A DNA stretch of 64,000 bases. Source: Protonemura montana. Taxonomy: Eukaryota > Arthropoda > Insecta > Plecoptera > Nemouridae. Shown here in pieces: positions 1-14,100 of the stretch. Where the stretch lies: the NCBI GenBank assembly GCA_947568835.1, contig OX387606.1, forward strand, positions 18,075,940 through 18,139,939, in the 5' to 3' direction. Both the position numbers and the translations under genes were made by a program. The first letter of the stretch is position 1; each line of letters begins with the position of its first letter. Below the pieces are notes generated by a model. It saw nothing but the letters and a program-made list of their open reading frames with translations. It was not told the DNA's origin and made no database searches.

Positions 1-528
1 TGTTCAATATACTTCTTCATTACAATAAAAATGATGCTTATTTATTATGTTGATTGATGATTCATATCGGTTCCAGCTTTGGTCAGTGGTAGATACAGGT
101 GATTTGTAGCTACATACGTTTAATCAAGAACATAGCTCGTAGATTATGGAATCTAAATTTCTGGATATTTTTTATCTTAACATTTTTGGACTGAAACCAG
201 GAGCACAATTGCAACAGATTTGAGAGCCTTCGATTTTGCGCAGAGATGTTTATTGTGTAATGTAATGTAATGTTATGTAAAGTAAGCTTTCGTAACACAT
301 GATTGTTGCTTAAATTGTAATTATTTTCAAGTAAAACACATATTATAAATGTTAATATGCTCACCACGCTACTCGAAAATTATTTTTAATGTACCTACAG
401 TAGCTAACTTTTTATTGGTGTAATTAGTAGCTAACCATGTTGATGGTTCTACTTTTCTCTTGATTTTTCAAGTAACTAATGGCTACAGCTTTGGCACTTA
501 TTGATGATTAACCCAGTAAGATATAAGA

Positions 529-1147
529 ATGTCTTGGCAAAGAACTATATTTAGATTAGGGAATGGTAATAGAGGATTGTTGCAAGCAAGAAATTTGTCA
601 TATATTGAAACAAGATATTTGACGACAGGTTCTGATGTATCTAGTTTATATTTTCTAATTAACAGATTGAATATGAATGGAAATTATGGGAAAAGGTGAA
701 AATGAGACTATTTTAAAGTACGAAAATAAATAATTGTGTTTGTGACATTTTTGGATGATCTTTGCCTTGTTAATGTAACATCGAATGACCAAGCAACACC
801 ACAAAAGTCTATGAAATAATTGTTACCTATATGTTTTTTATGAAAAGCACTGATTCTTATGCTTTAAATAGTTTTGTAAGCTTTTTTTAAAAGTCGAATT
901 TACTCTTTTTTTGTTAATAACATAGTGTTTTTTTTACCAATTGTCTTGATCATATACTCATACATTTATTATTGTCACTTTGGATTTTAAATGCAGCTGC
1001 AGGGAGATATAACTGTCATACTACATGCTTTTTCTGAGAATTGATTAGATCTATGATTAAACATTGACAAGTAAATAATAATAACCAACCTTTATTCTAT
1101 TTCAGGAAAAAACAAAAATCGAGACAAAAATCAATGCGAAGAAGTAA
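529..1147 (+). CDS. Candidate small gene with mitochondrial-presequence-like N-terminus (weak)
   Basis: An ATG at 529 opens a 57-codon frame ending at 699. Its first 36 residues are rich in Arg, Leu, Ser and Thr with almost no acidic residues, like a mitochondrial targeting peptide. A second block at 666-695 follows a TAACAG acceptor and reads IEYEWKLWEK. A third at 1106-1147 follows TCTATTTCAG, continues in phase with EKTKIETKINAKK, and ends in TAA. An AATAAA at 1288-1293 would give a short 3' UTR. Joining the first two blocks would need a 29-nt intron (637-665), which is shorter than normal for animals. Either the ATG block does not belong, or exons 666-695 and 1106-1147 are the end of a gene starting outside the window. 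I do not recognise the protein. The last two blocks with the poly(A) signal are the most credible part. Confidence 0.3.
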
Positions 1148-1287
1148 GACGGTTCAATTTGCAATTGATTTTGTGTAATTCTGAACTGTGCTATCCCTTG
1201 CAATACTGTGCTGTGGGTGTGGTTAACATTGAGATTGTATTTCATGTACACAATATGTGTTCATTCATTTCCTTGTTAAAATAATGG

Positions 1288-1293
1288 AATAAA
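1288..1293 (+). terminator. Poly(A) signal AATAAA of the candidate small gene
   Basis: AATAAA lies about 140 nt after the TAA at 1145-1147, in AT-rich DNA upstream of the UBL3 promoter region. It supports a plus-strand transcript ending here but does not prove one. Confidence 0.35.
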
Positions 1294-1767
1294 CTCTGAA
1301 TTAATAATCATTTACCACTCAATTTCAGTAGGTAAGTATTTGCAATTACACTTAACTTTATTCCAAAACTTTATACCTACAACATAAAAGTTGATAGGTA
1401 GGTTTTATATTTATGCAAAGTGCAAACATTAAACGAAAATCGAAAATGTGATGAAATTGCTTTAAAAAATTGTGTTGTAATAGTCACCACGTTGGAGAAA
1501 AAGGGTAGCTAGTAGAAGAAATGTTAAGTGACTTCGTTTGAAAATGTATAGTTTTTAATGTCATTCATAAATGACAACCGAAAGGGCAAAATAAATAAAA
1601 GCTATTGATTTGCAGAAAGTGATTTTGACTTTCAAATTTCGTTGCATAATTTTGCCTTCCTTACCCTGTGCCCCTAGCTACAGGCAATATAGGCTTCCGG
1701 TGATACATATCTCCCATGATTCATAGCGTGCAGCGCGGCCTGGCTCTGCCGACCACATCTCGTTCGC

Positions 1768-1780
1768 TCAGTAGCTCAGT
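1768..1780 (+). promoter_or_regulatory. Possible UBL3 initiator region (two TCAGT motifs)
   Basis: Two TCAGT motifs, the core of the arthropod initiator, sit at 1768-1772 and 1776-1780. The local patch (about 1720-1840) is richer in GC than its surroundings. It lies about 360 nt upstream of the UBL3 start codon, which leaves room for a 5' UTR. No TATA box or clear downstream promoter element was found. This is inference from short motifs. Confidence 0.25.
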
Positions 1781-2138
1781 GCAGGTTTCAGAGGAGGCGA
1801 GAGTGCAAGTGCGGGCCATTTTGGCTGTTTGATGGTGAAAACGGTACTATTACCTGTAAAAGAATTAGAGTCCAGTGCTAGCTAGTTCTTTTTCACCACA
1901 ATGGTCTACGTATTTGCTTAATGTAATGGATAGATAACATGTCTGTGTTGTGGTTTCGCGAATTTTCGCTGAACATAAACGTCAGAATGGCGTAACATTA
2001 CTTTTAGTAGTGTTGTGAAAATCGGATGTTACTCAGCCTCCGCCTGTCACCAGCTGCTTCAACAAAAGAATTCCTATTCCTGGATTATATATCTACGTCT
2101 TCTGGAAGAAGTTTACGCTCTGTGTTAGTTATATTCAA

Positions 2139-5100
2139 ATGAAAATGAGTTCCAGGAACAGCATCCCCACGGACAAGGTAAATTACAGCTCACTTGCCTG
2201 GCTAGCCTACTCTAGGTGAAAGCGCACCTATGGTGTTTTTCTATTCCTCTGATGGGATATTGGGTCATGCTGGGATGGTTACATTTGTTTTTGTGCCACA
2301 AACATTACCCATTTTACGCTATTTCATCAGTTGTTATTTTATTTTGCCCCTGGCGTACCGTTGCCTTCAACTGAAGTGTTACAAATCGCCCCCTGAACAT
2401 AGGATGGGACATTTAAATTAGTACTCTACATGCAATGCACAATATATGTGTGTGTTCCGAAATCCAGGCAACTCCGTCTAAATCACAATATTTGCTTTTA
2501 ACAAATATCTGTGTTTGCAGAATTTACTATCTTGTAAGTTGTTTACCTCTCAATTCTGCATTGCAGCTTGCAAGGTAACCACTAGATATAGAACCAAAAT
2601 GTCAAAAAAATGTTTAACTCAACTTCCTCGTATAATTAATTGTTTGTAAGTTACATTACTGGCAATACGCCAATTTCATTGCGATCTCTTTTGTGCCCTG
2701 CACTTATAACCTTTGTGGACAAGGAACATCAATGAGTACCTACATCTTACGGTTGAGTTGAGTCTAGACTAGCCAGGTAACTTTGAGCATACATGAGGGT
2801 GCGTAGGTGAAAGAACGCTGCCCCAGGTTGCTATGTGACGTTGTCATCTGCTGATACCCTTTGTCAAGTACAAAGTAATGTCTCCAGTTTCAACTGCTTT
2901 GGAATCCCACAACGTCTTCCCAGTCCTCACCCATAGCATCTTTGTAGACAAAAAGATCTTTTTCAATGGGTTCTTCCATTATCTCGGCAAGGTCTCTTGC
3001 AACGCCAGGCCGACCGAATCATTCGAAAACTGGTCAGATGAAAGACTAGGATCGACGGCTTGTGTTGCCCGACAAGATTTACGTTGACAGAAAAGCCAAT
3101 TCGAACTGAAAGCAGTTTGCAAAAAAATCTTTGAATAATCGCCTCTGCAGCTCAGAGTTTGCTGCCTATAGACCTCTTGCATTGAATATAAATAGGCACC
3201 TTCTTGCTATTGAAACCATGTCAAACGTGTACACTCGTTTGAGAAATCGGACCTTTTTGTGAGCGTTACTTTTGGTGCTGCCGTTGTCGACTTTTCATCT
3301 CATCAGCTTTGACCGACTGTGAATTTGAGATCGAAGTCGGGGAGTTGAAAAACTACCGTCGGTAACTAGCAGATTTCCGTGTAGGGTGGTGCGGTCTATG
3401 GTATAATTATCCTTATTAGGCGGCAGGTCATGCGTTGGAGTTGGAAATCTTCCACACCTAATCAAACGAGAGCTTGACGTGCAGAAATGAATCATCATTT
3501 AATAGTGGTCGAGCTCGCCTAGAGTCGTTCTAGTCTGTCTTTTGACCGGAGGCCTCAAACAGCTCAAAGCTAACTAACTCGTGAGATGTGAAGTTGTTTT
3601 TGAGCCATCTTTGTTATGTTAATCCATGGACATCGTGCTAGTTGTCCGGTCCGACGAATCCTCCTCATCTTCGTGTCTGCTATTCAATGAAATCATTTGA
3701 TAAAAACTCAATGAGGGAAGAAGAGCTGCTTACGTACCAACAAATCGTACACTAGCTTCTGGCTATGACAAGACCAAATTCTTTGTTCTGACATAACTTG
3801 TATATAAAGACCAACGAAAGAGTGAAACAAATCGATACAGTTTGCGAGGGCAAAGAAGTGAGACAAGATTTATTCACGCAGGAACCAACCCCCCCCCCCC
3901 GAGCTGAGTTATATAAGAAGCAGGCTATCTACGCCAGCTGGAAAAAAGAGGTTTTCCAGTACTCAAATATCTCCCAAGATCGTTCTTCCAAGCTAAAAAG
4001 CAGTCGGCCCCCTACTAACTACCGGGGTAAATAAATAAAATGCTCGACCATTTTATTTAGTAGCTGTAGGTATACTAAACAGAACTGTTACGGGGTGCAC
4101 CCATGGTATGGGTGCACCCCTTGCACAGTCGTAAAAATCTTTTGACCTTTCTCGTCGTTCTCGCCTCGACCGCATCCTTGCGTTCTCTCCGTCCCGCCCC
4201 ACCCCTTTTCCGCCTTCGAGTACCGAGTGCAGCAGGCCGCGACAGGATGAGAAATATCCCGTTTATTTGTTCGCGGCCGATTTATAAGCCAAAGCAGGAC
4301 GGTCATCCCTGAAACATGCGACTCTCGAAAATTATCGATCACATTTGTCAAGCTATCTACCTACTAAATTTCATCCACGCATAGAAATTTTCTCTCTTTA
4401 TGTATGCCGGCATCGAAGCACCGCGACCACTTTAGTGCATCATGAAGCCATAACTCTCTAACGAACCATATTTTGATTGAGTCCTGAAGCCTTGCCTCTT
4501 GAATACTTGGGAACAAGATAGGGGACACTTTTAATTTTGCAGTTCAGTTCAAAAGAGCGATTACACACAGCCAGGCTCGGAATTAGCGACCATTCATCTT
4601 TGTCGAATCACTCTTCAGACATTAACCTCTGAACTTACTCATTCATGTTAAATTTAAAAGCCAATGCATATTGGCGGCTTGCTTCTCGTGATAAGGGTCA
4701 TAGGGGCTGAGTGATTGTTCCCTTAGAGACGATGTGTGTGTGTCCAAAAATCATGGTTCAATAGACATCGAGTCACTCGCTTATCAGTCAATGTCTAGCC
4801 TGCATCCTATGTACTCAGTGATATACTTGGATCACAGGGCCAATCATTATTTTCGACGATACCTAGACAACCGAACTGTTGTTAATCTAATCACGTCCTA
4901 ATCTAAGCGTCACTTATTAGTTTAAACACTCAGTCATCGACGTACAACCCTCGCGTGGCGGACAGCAAATACCAAAATGCGGTACCAAAAGGTTGGTGAC
5001 CATTAAACCCAGCGAGTCAAGTTCATGAACTCTGCTTGAATCTTGTAATCGAATAATGTTTTTGTTTGCCGGTAGCACCAATGCACTCGAGGCCGCGTGC

Positions 5101-8100
5101 ATAGCAGTGCTCCATATTTGTGTCAAGTTGGTCATCAGGTCCGAGCGTACAGTGATCAATTACCTAATTACGCTGCGATATAATTACACTCTCGTCGCAC
5201 AGCCCCCCCCCCCCCCCCCCACGAGTAATTTTAGTTGTCAGTCACGTCAATTGCGTTATCAAGTTGCAGGCCACTCGGGGTTTTGGCAGCCGATCAATTA
5301 CGTCGGGTACCTATGTGTTTTTGATTGAAATCACGTCGCTCTGATTGGTAAACGATACCTACCACATAACGGTGACGGTGTAGTGCAACGCGATTCCCAA
5401 TTATGCCAGATATTGCACCTGACATAATTACATATCCAGTGATTACTGGACGCGGCTTGCTGCCTAACACATGCACATCACATCCACGTGTTTATTTTTA
5501 GGTGCGAGGCCGAAGCCATGTTAGTCATACTCGACCAGACGGGTCACTTTGTAGTTAATAAACAATGCGTTTATAGTGAATTAATTGGCAAGTTAGCAAC
5601 TCACAACTTTGTTTGTTATATCTTAAATATTGAAGACAATCCGTAATGGCGCCTGTAAAGTTTATCAAATGCATTGGAAACCACCCCCGAGGGCGTAACC
5701 ATCATCGCATCTTCTGCTTGGTAAGTGTCCGATCCGACAGATGATCATGAGTCATGAGTTTTGCAGCGCTGGCTTGTAAGTGTAACGACCCGCATCTCGC
5801 TTGTTGTTCTCTGTACCCCGCAGCTTGATGCTGGTGCAAGTGGTATACACCTCCTCTACCTATTCTCTAGCCAGGCGATCGACTTGCTCGGTGTACAGTT
5901 ACACTCAAGTCGGCTCAACTCGGCTAACTACATATTGCCTAGTTGTGCTCGCGTTGTATGTCATCAGCGGCGTAGTATTAAATAGTGGCGTACACTTTAG
6001 ATACGCGGAAGTGGTGCAGACTACCAGAATACCCCCTGAAACACATTGAAAGCCACTTCTTGCTTTCTGTGTACGGTAGTCCTGCAAGGGGTTTTAACCT
6101 CTCGGCCGTTATCTCCATCCTGTTAGTTAAAAAATAAATTCCAGACGTTCGAAATTTAATGAAAACTTAACAATATTTTTCCAAATTCGTGTGAGAGAAG
6201 ATGCTTTTCCGGCAGAGGTGCCATCGGTAGTTTTTGGGGAACATTAATTTTCACTGTCATTTTCAAAAAACAGTTTCACTCAGTTCCATAACTGAAATTT
6301 AACTCACGAGTTGGCAGCAATTCTAGGGGAGGGGGGTGGGGACAGTCCTTGTGCAGGTATCTTTTCCCACGGGCTAGATTGAGAAAGGGACAGCAAAACT
6401 ATTAACACGCCCTGCCGTGCTAACTATCTTAGGTCAAACCAAATGAGAGGGAGCTTTTTCCGTTTCTAAAATTCACCATTTCTTTGTCTCTGCGTCGCTG
6501 GTGTGATATTTTACATACAAAACTGAATCGAGGGTTTTTTTTCCCCACTCATACGCTGTACAGTGTGTAGCCAAGCCTAGCCGTTGGCACAATAACATTT
6601 CCAGTGCGAATGTGTCGTGCTGGTTAAAGAATTGGCGTGCTGAAGAGAGGTTGTGGAATGAGTCCGCCCGCCGTCTCGGTGCCCATGTCTCGCTGCCCAC
6701 GCTGGGCAATCGTTGGCCATGCTACGCGGTCAAGCGTGCCGTGCCAAGCCGCGTACCGTTACCAGAAAGTAATAACAATATTATGATGGTACAGTGCGAA
6801 GAGACGCGACTGGTCTGTTTTATTAGATACCTTGCCTGCGCTGCGCCTACACTCGTTAGTTTGCTAGCGCACGTTTTGGGCTACAATTTTGTGGTTCTTT
6901 GTTGTTGCTAATCATTGCCTCGTTTTTCTGACGGCCCAGAAGCTAATTTTTATTAAACATGCAGCATGCTACGACGGATTCTATCAGCGGGGTGGGGTGC
7001 TAAACGGGAAACGGGAATTCATAGCTCTCTCTTACGAAGGACGGCTAGAAGAGGCTAGATTCCACTAGATTCACTCCTTTCGTCGGAAATTATTTTGCGT
7101 GTTGAAATCACTCTCCCGAATGTTTCGTTTTATAGCCACCCATCCAGAGCCTGAACATGAGCACAGTTGCTTAACTTCAAAAATCAAGATCGAACAATCA
7201 TGAATGCTTGAAGGGGCGTGTTAGAGGATAGGATGTACATATGAATCGGGACTGTAAACCAGCTGTGGCATATGCCGTGGATATAATTCGGTACACCTAG
7301 ATCCAGAGATTTCAATCTGCCGGACTTGTTAACTTGTAATACAGTCGTTAAGATTTGATCGCTGATGGCAGATAGCGCAATGTTAATTTGCGACATTGTG
7401 TGGGTTGAGGTGTTGGCCACGGGGTATTCCGTAGAACATCGTGCTGCTATGCATCCTTCATTAGTTGTCCATCTAGCCGTGCTGACCAAGCGTTAATTAA
7501 CGACACTACACCAGTTAACTATGTCTTTGTCAATTACTAATTTACATAATCGTTTTGAATCTTTAATGTTTGCCATTAAAAATGCAAGAACAAACAATGT
7601 CTGCTTTGCTTATGCGTCGATTTTAAAATTCATTAGCCTCGTCTTGAAAAGGGCAACAAGGCCATGAGCTATTGAGGTAGGTCTGTACTGTCGGTCGTTC
7701 ATGGTTAGAAATCGCGCCATAGATGCGCCAAATGCAGTTTTATACTATTATTATAAAAAATGTTTGTAATCATTTATGAAATCAGCTGCGCTGTCGAAAC
7801 GGGGGCCTTCAGAAGTCCAGATACGCTTTCTGCTAACTGCAATTCGCATACAAATATCGACGTTATTTCGTTATAATCATTCAGATCCTGTCGGATTCGG
7901 TGTTTAGACATTCCGCGTTCAATTGTTCAATTTCGCAAGCGGCGCTAACCGCAAGAGATCTCTCGATCGTTTACTGCAAGCTTCTCGAGAACGCTGCATT
8001 ACCTAACCTGAAGTTAACTGGATCAATGAAACTCCGATGACGTCCGCTGGCTTATACTTGCGTCGTTCCCGCAGTTCTCCCGATCCCGTTCGGTTCGGGC

Positions 8101-11100
8101 TCGTCTTCGCCCCAGAGCTCTTGTTCTTATTGACTGACTTATTTCTCCAAGTCTCGCCTGCCTGCCGACCGGACTAATGCAGGTTGCTTGGCTCCTATAG
8201 CTCCTCCTTTCGCTGGCATTTCTCCAACAATCATTTCTCACTCTCTCGCCGCCGCCGCTCGTTCCCCGATCTACCCCCTGATCTCCCCACGTCGGCCCTT
8301 CCCAAGGGCGGAATGGCACGATAGAACCGGAGCCAACTCGCTCTCATTGTTGCAAAAGTTTTGCGCTGAAACTTGAGCGTTAGCGACATTAAGGGTATAT
8401 ACGGGGTTGGAAGAGCGTTTCGCAGTCAGATAATGCCGTGTCGAGTTACTCGGCGGAGGAAGTACCTGTGTCATTTTGAATACCAAATCTATCAAAATCA
8501 GACAAAAGAGTATGTTTTAATGCTTTAGGTTGTTGTTTGTCGCTTCTCGTTTGTAGTGATAAAGGTCAGAGGGTTGGGTTCGGTTAAAATATTGAGCGCC
8601 ATGGGTGCGACATCTGGGTCATTGTGATTTGGGGTTGGTGTACCGCCGACTGATGGTGGCTGGATAGTGGTAAGTGGCGCAAAAATAACTGCACAGACAT
8701 GAAACACTTGCGCGAACTGTGTCTTGGATAACAAAGCGTGGTCTCACCCTCTCGGGAACCGCACATTATGGGCGCTACACTTGCCCGCTATAATGCCGAC
8801 AGTCTGTGGTGTAGCTCGGTGGTTGGTGGAAGGAAGGGGACTATTTTTTTTTGCTGTGATGACCCCTCGTGGGGTGCTAGGGTGTCGTGCCGATGGAGAC
8901 GAGAGTGTCGGGTCTCGGCTTCGACGTCCGGTTCTTTTATGGTTTCGACTTCCAGGACAGAACACGATCGCCATCGTTATCACCCAAAACATTCATCACA
9001 AAACACATGTGTGTGTGTATGTGTGTGCGGCACTTTCGTGGGGTTCACACGGATATTCTTCATTATTAACGAGCCAATCGGTTGACTACCGATTTATTTA
9101 CTAATAAATCGTTCGCCGAATGTGTAATCAGTAATCGGAATCATGTCACCGGCCGCGAACGATTCACACCGTTTTTGCATAAGAATCAAGTTGGCACGGT
9201 CACCTGTCGCCCGGCCGGTGGATTTGCACCGACCGTTCTCTGAATTGCCAGCTCGTTATTGCTCGTAGGATGAAAGTCAACGCGTTATTATTCCAGTTTT
9301 CCACGAAAATAGCTCGAGGGTGCATTTCCGTGAACTCATTTGCCCCACGCATTCATTCCATGTTGTTTGGCCCTGCCATTAAATCTTTTCCACCCACTGA
9401 AAAACGTGCGTTCACTTGATTTTACTACTGTTCCCGGTTTAGCCGAGCTCGACATCTATTGCACTAAATCCTTAGTCCAAGGACTTTGCTCCTGAATCCT
9501 GCACCCTCCGGTCCCGTATAATATACCGATGAGAATGAAGTAGGGTTGGTGCCCTTATGCAGTTTTATGTGAAGACTCCAAAACACGCGGGGCCAAATTT
9601 AGCAGACTTAGTCTAGACCGTCAGAAGGAACGGAACTAAAGGGGTGTCAGACAAAGTGCCTTTGGTTATGTCGGTGCTAAGGGTGTGTAAGTTAAGCTGG
9701 CCGAGATTAGGTTCTTGACAAATTTATTAGTGGTTGTGGCAAGGGTGGGCAGAACAGAGATACGTTGTAGAGCGTAGGTTTTAGAGAACCCAATGATTTT
9801 ACCTCCTGGATGTATATGCCAACTAACAACCGCCACCAAAGAACGATCAGGCCAGCTTTTGAGATGGTAGTAGAGAGAGAGGGGGATACCATGGTCCATG
9901 ATGCCAGTGCTGGTTCGGCCGCCGAAGCTTCTCCGAAGAACACACGAGGTGGCTGGATCTGAACGTCTCGGTCTGGTTTATTGGCAAGCATCAAAGGTAA
10001 ATTACAGCAATTAGGACATCGCGTTCATAAAGTTCATAGCGAGCGCTGACCCGACGTCCGCTTTACTAGATTAGCTGCTGGGTGATCTATCCTATCGTCG
10101 ATCGAGGGTGGGAGGTGGCCACGGAGATCTTCCTATCATTGTGAGAGGTTAGCAGTTCGCAGTAGTTTTTTTATGGCTTGGGTCACAACCTCAGACATGT
10201 CTGTGCTTGTGTGTATCAAGGCTGGGCTAGCATGACGAAGTAGCACCCGGTTCGATCTCTTGCGAGTGCAAAAAAAACGAATAAAAAATGGTTAGAGTTA
10301 ACTAGGGGTGTAAAAATAAAGGTTTGAAAGACGAGCTTGTCGCGCGGGCGTTTTTTTGTCTCTACTTCGCTGTCGGAATTTTAACACGGGTTGACTTTCT
10401 TTTAATTTCACAGCACAGTTCGCTTTTGAAGACTGAGATAAGAAATTGATTAACTTTACATGCACCGAAATAGTGTATCCTCCCAGCAACCCTTTCCACC
10501 TGCTTGGCTGCTTGCATGTACCATAAGTTGGTTGCCATGCAAACTCTCATTAGACTGCTGATTATCTCGCTATTTATACTTTCCAATCACTATGACAGCA
10601 AAAAGAAATGCAATACCTGATTTGGTCTATGCTAATTCTAAATCTTTGTGTTGGTAAACGGGAAAAAACTACTCGCTTAAATTTCCAGAAAAAATCACAG
10701 AGTGCATAATAGCAATCAAGGTATAGCTGTTTCAATACAGGAGTATTTGCATAAATCCCATGAAGGTGCATGGCTAATGAGCGGTTATTAGCAAAAACAG
10801 ATTAAATCCTGTCGATTGGTGCTTGTCAAAGAGCTTGCATATATCGCACGCATACCTCTCTGCATAGGCTTTCGTGCATGACGTGATGATGCCAACAAAT
10901 CCACCACCCCCAGACCGTAATTCCAAACCCACACGACTGACCTATTACCTGAATTGCACCCGTCACGCTAAAATCTATTATAGATTATCATTATCAGCAT
11001 CCAAACCATAAATTCGAATCGACCACCTCACATTAGCGAACCATTTTCGGTATTTGAATCCACGAACAATGAATTGCTATCAGTGCCCGTAAATTAATGA

Positions 11101-14100
11101 AACCTTTTTGTTTCTGTCCCTACGACATGCCGGGTGCACCTTGTTGTTTGAAATCCAGTCTTGCGTCGCAGACAGTCCCAATGGAACGTTTAATTATTAA
11201 TATGTACAACGTGTACAGAGCGGTCAGAAAATCACTCGACGATTGTGCGAGGTTGATGTACGCATGTATCGAATGAAAACAATGCACGTTACTTCGAGAT
11301 AGAACAAAGTCCATAGACCCGCGAATCGGATCCTGCACAAACTTGTTTATACATGCCTAGAAAGAAAACGCGTCTTCCGGTTTTATTGCTTTATATTGCG
11401 GCAGTGCTACTGAAAAGGTCTTCGCGACTGGCCAAAAAAAAATCTCCAGGCGATTGCTTTCATTTTAGGACGCCGCCCGCCTTCATCTTGAGTACTAATC
11501 ATCCGAATTAATCGTTTATCGGCGCCATTAAACCTACGAGCCGTCATTAATCAATGCAGGTGAGCTTCTTCCATTTCTTTGCTCGCTCGTCTCAGTGATT
11601 GTGAGAATATATGATTTGGGGGACCCTTTCGCCAGCTTCAGGAATATGCATTTGCTTCTTCACTTGTACGACTCATGCAAATATTTACCACTTCGTACAA
11701 ATAACTAGGAGTGTGTCAAACAATGCTAATGCGACCGAATAACGAGTACCACAGACGCATGGACCATGGGTACGGAAGATCCTACAGTATATTTGCTCAT
11801 CAAGCCCAGTGTCGTGGAGAGTGTTTTTTCGTCGTAACCGGAAGATCTCGAACAATACAATCGCTCTCTGGCTCTGTGTGTGTGTGCAAAGCGAATATAA
11901 TTTACGGTGATTACTATGGCCGTGTTGGCGAGCACGAGTCCGCAGTTTAACCTACATCCGCGTTTGCAGATGGAAGGGGAGGTGTATAATTGTCTGGTGC
12001 CGTGTGCGGCGCTATCGTTAGCGACGGCGTCGTCATCGCGTAGCTAGCCTGTAATAAGCGCGGACGGAACGGTATCAACCGGTTTTTACGCCATCTTTGC
12101 CGGCCTTTCACTTGTTCCGTGTCTTGTGAGATGATGTTGTCGGTGCGAATACAGTGACGGCCGACAGAGGTGCCGCCTCGCCGAAGATTCTTTGTTTGGT
12201 GGCTTCTTTGCAATCTGCAAGGGCTTTCGCAGCGCGGTCGCTCGTCGCTACCTCGTGGTCGACTACAGGGCTTTTGCGGAACGAAACACGAGTTGATGAA
12301 ATAAATATTTACGTTTTACCTGTACGTCGTAGGCTTTGCAAACCTCGCTATTTCTGTCGAAAATTCAATTCGTAGAGTTGTTATCGGCTGAAATATCGGT
12401 CGCAATCGTGGAACATAAATGGGAACTTTGCTTTGTTATCTCTGTCATGGGCTGATTCTATTTGATCGAACTATAAAACTATCAATTTACCAAACTAGCG
12501 GCGGATAAAACCATGGTTGGGTGATATTTAAATTGGTTTATAATCCAATCTGAATGTTCAAAGTTTGTAGGAATGAATCCATTTTAGCATTATCGACCAG
12601 ATAGCTAATTTATGATGCCGCTGCGAACATACACGAGGGAAATGGTCCGAGCATTTTGGAAGAGTTCGTTTCTTTTGCGTGAAGAAAATCACGCGAGAAC
12701 CGAGATTTCTTTGAGATAAAGACGTGAAACAGTTTGCACGGTTTACATGTCCTGGCGAAACGAGCGAGAGCCCGAGGTAGACAAAGAAAATGTCGCCCGT
12801 CCCGAGACCGACCGGCGGAAGTCTTGGACTCAGCGAGTGCTGATGAAATATGCAGCAACATCCGAATACCGTCAACGGAAGTTCGTTTATAATGGATTAA
12901 TTTGAATCTGAATGAGAAACTGAATTATTTCGACGATTTCGTGCGCGATGCGTTCGTCATAACCCGAGAGTCACGACTTGGCTATGATTCAAAGTATAAT
13001 TACATTCTCTCATTACCATAGAGGCTGGCCAAATCGTAAATACACGTGTTAGGTACAAAGAAGTAGTCCAAACGTCCAAAGGATGAAACAGAACTATATT
13101 TAATTCTCCTCCGCGATTTAGACAATACAAATACGGCGAACTTTGATTTCATTTTCATGTCTAGCGCTTTGTTTTTCGTTTTCCACTTCGATCGCAAGGT
13201 TTTATTTCCTAGTGCGGACTTTATCGTCCCCGGTCGGGCTTTTTCTACATGTATGGAATTTATTTTGTGCAGTTTTCCTTGCCTTTTTGGCGTTTGCGCA
13301 GACTTGTTTAGATTGGTGCGCTTCGTGATAGTGTGCCAACCAGCCATCTAGCGAGTCGGCCAGAGCTGCGGGGGGTTTCAATATCAGCAAGCTCTGTTAC
13401 TATAGACAAAACGAGCTCGCGTGATGCCCCTGAAGGCAATAGCTTGCGGATTTCAATAAATAATCAACTAATGAGATGGTATTTCTATTGGGTACCGACA
13501 ACGTCATCACAATATCTTTCACCGTTCATTGTGCACAGAAATGGGAAAACAAAGCACACATATACATTTTCACGGAAACTAGGGACGTTCAATTATTTTT
13601 TCGCCTGAATTTGTTTTCGCAGAAATTGCTCACTGTTTCATCATAAAGACGCGAGTGGTTTTTGCGACGTACTTTTCTCCAATCTCTGCCCTCGCGCATG
13701 TAGCTTCTGACCTTTTGCGTGACATATTTTGAATTCTTCGCCTCCTCGCGGTCGCGAACTAGGTGGAGCGTGCGCTCCTCGTCGACAAGCCCACAGGGGT
13801 GGGTCACCTTTGTCAATGATAACACCAGCTCGGGCACACACGTCACAGACAAAGTTTACCATGTCCAACGGTACCTAAATGTCGCCACAGATTTGTGGCA
13901 ATCGTCTGGCCTACCACACAGTATCGATTAGCCTCGCGAGTTCTTTCTTTACCTTCTTAGTTCTAAGACACGCGCACCGCGGCTCGAAAACAAACCATAC
14001 GCACATGAAACTCGAAAGAAAGTCGACATGCCACCTCATGGCGATGCCATTTGTAGCGACGAACGCTAGTCATCACGATGTCAGTATGAAAATGCCCAGT

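Noticed and set aside
7665..7690. TGAGGTAGGTCTGTACTG, reminiscent of let-7
   Set aside because: It departs from the let-7 sequence after the seed and has no complementary arm nearby.
10230..10275. GGTTCGATCTC resembling a pol III B box
   Set aside because: No A box at the right distance upstream and no tRNA fold, so there is too little for a tRNA or SINE call.
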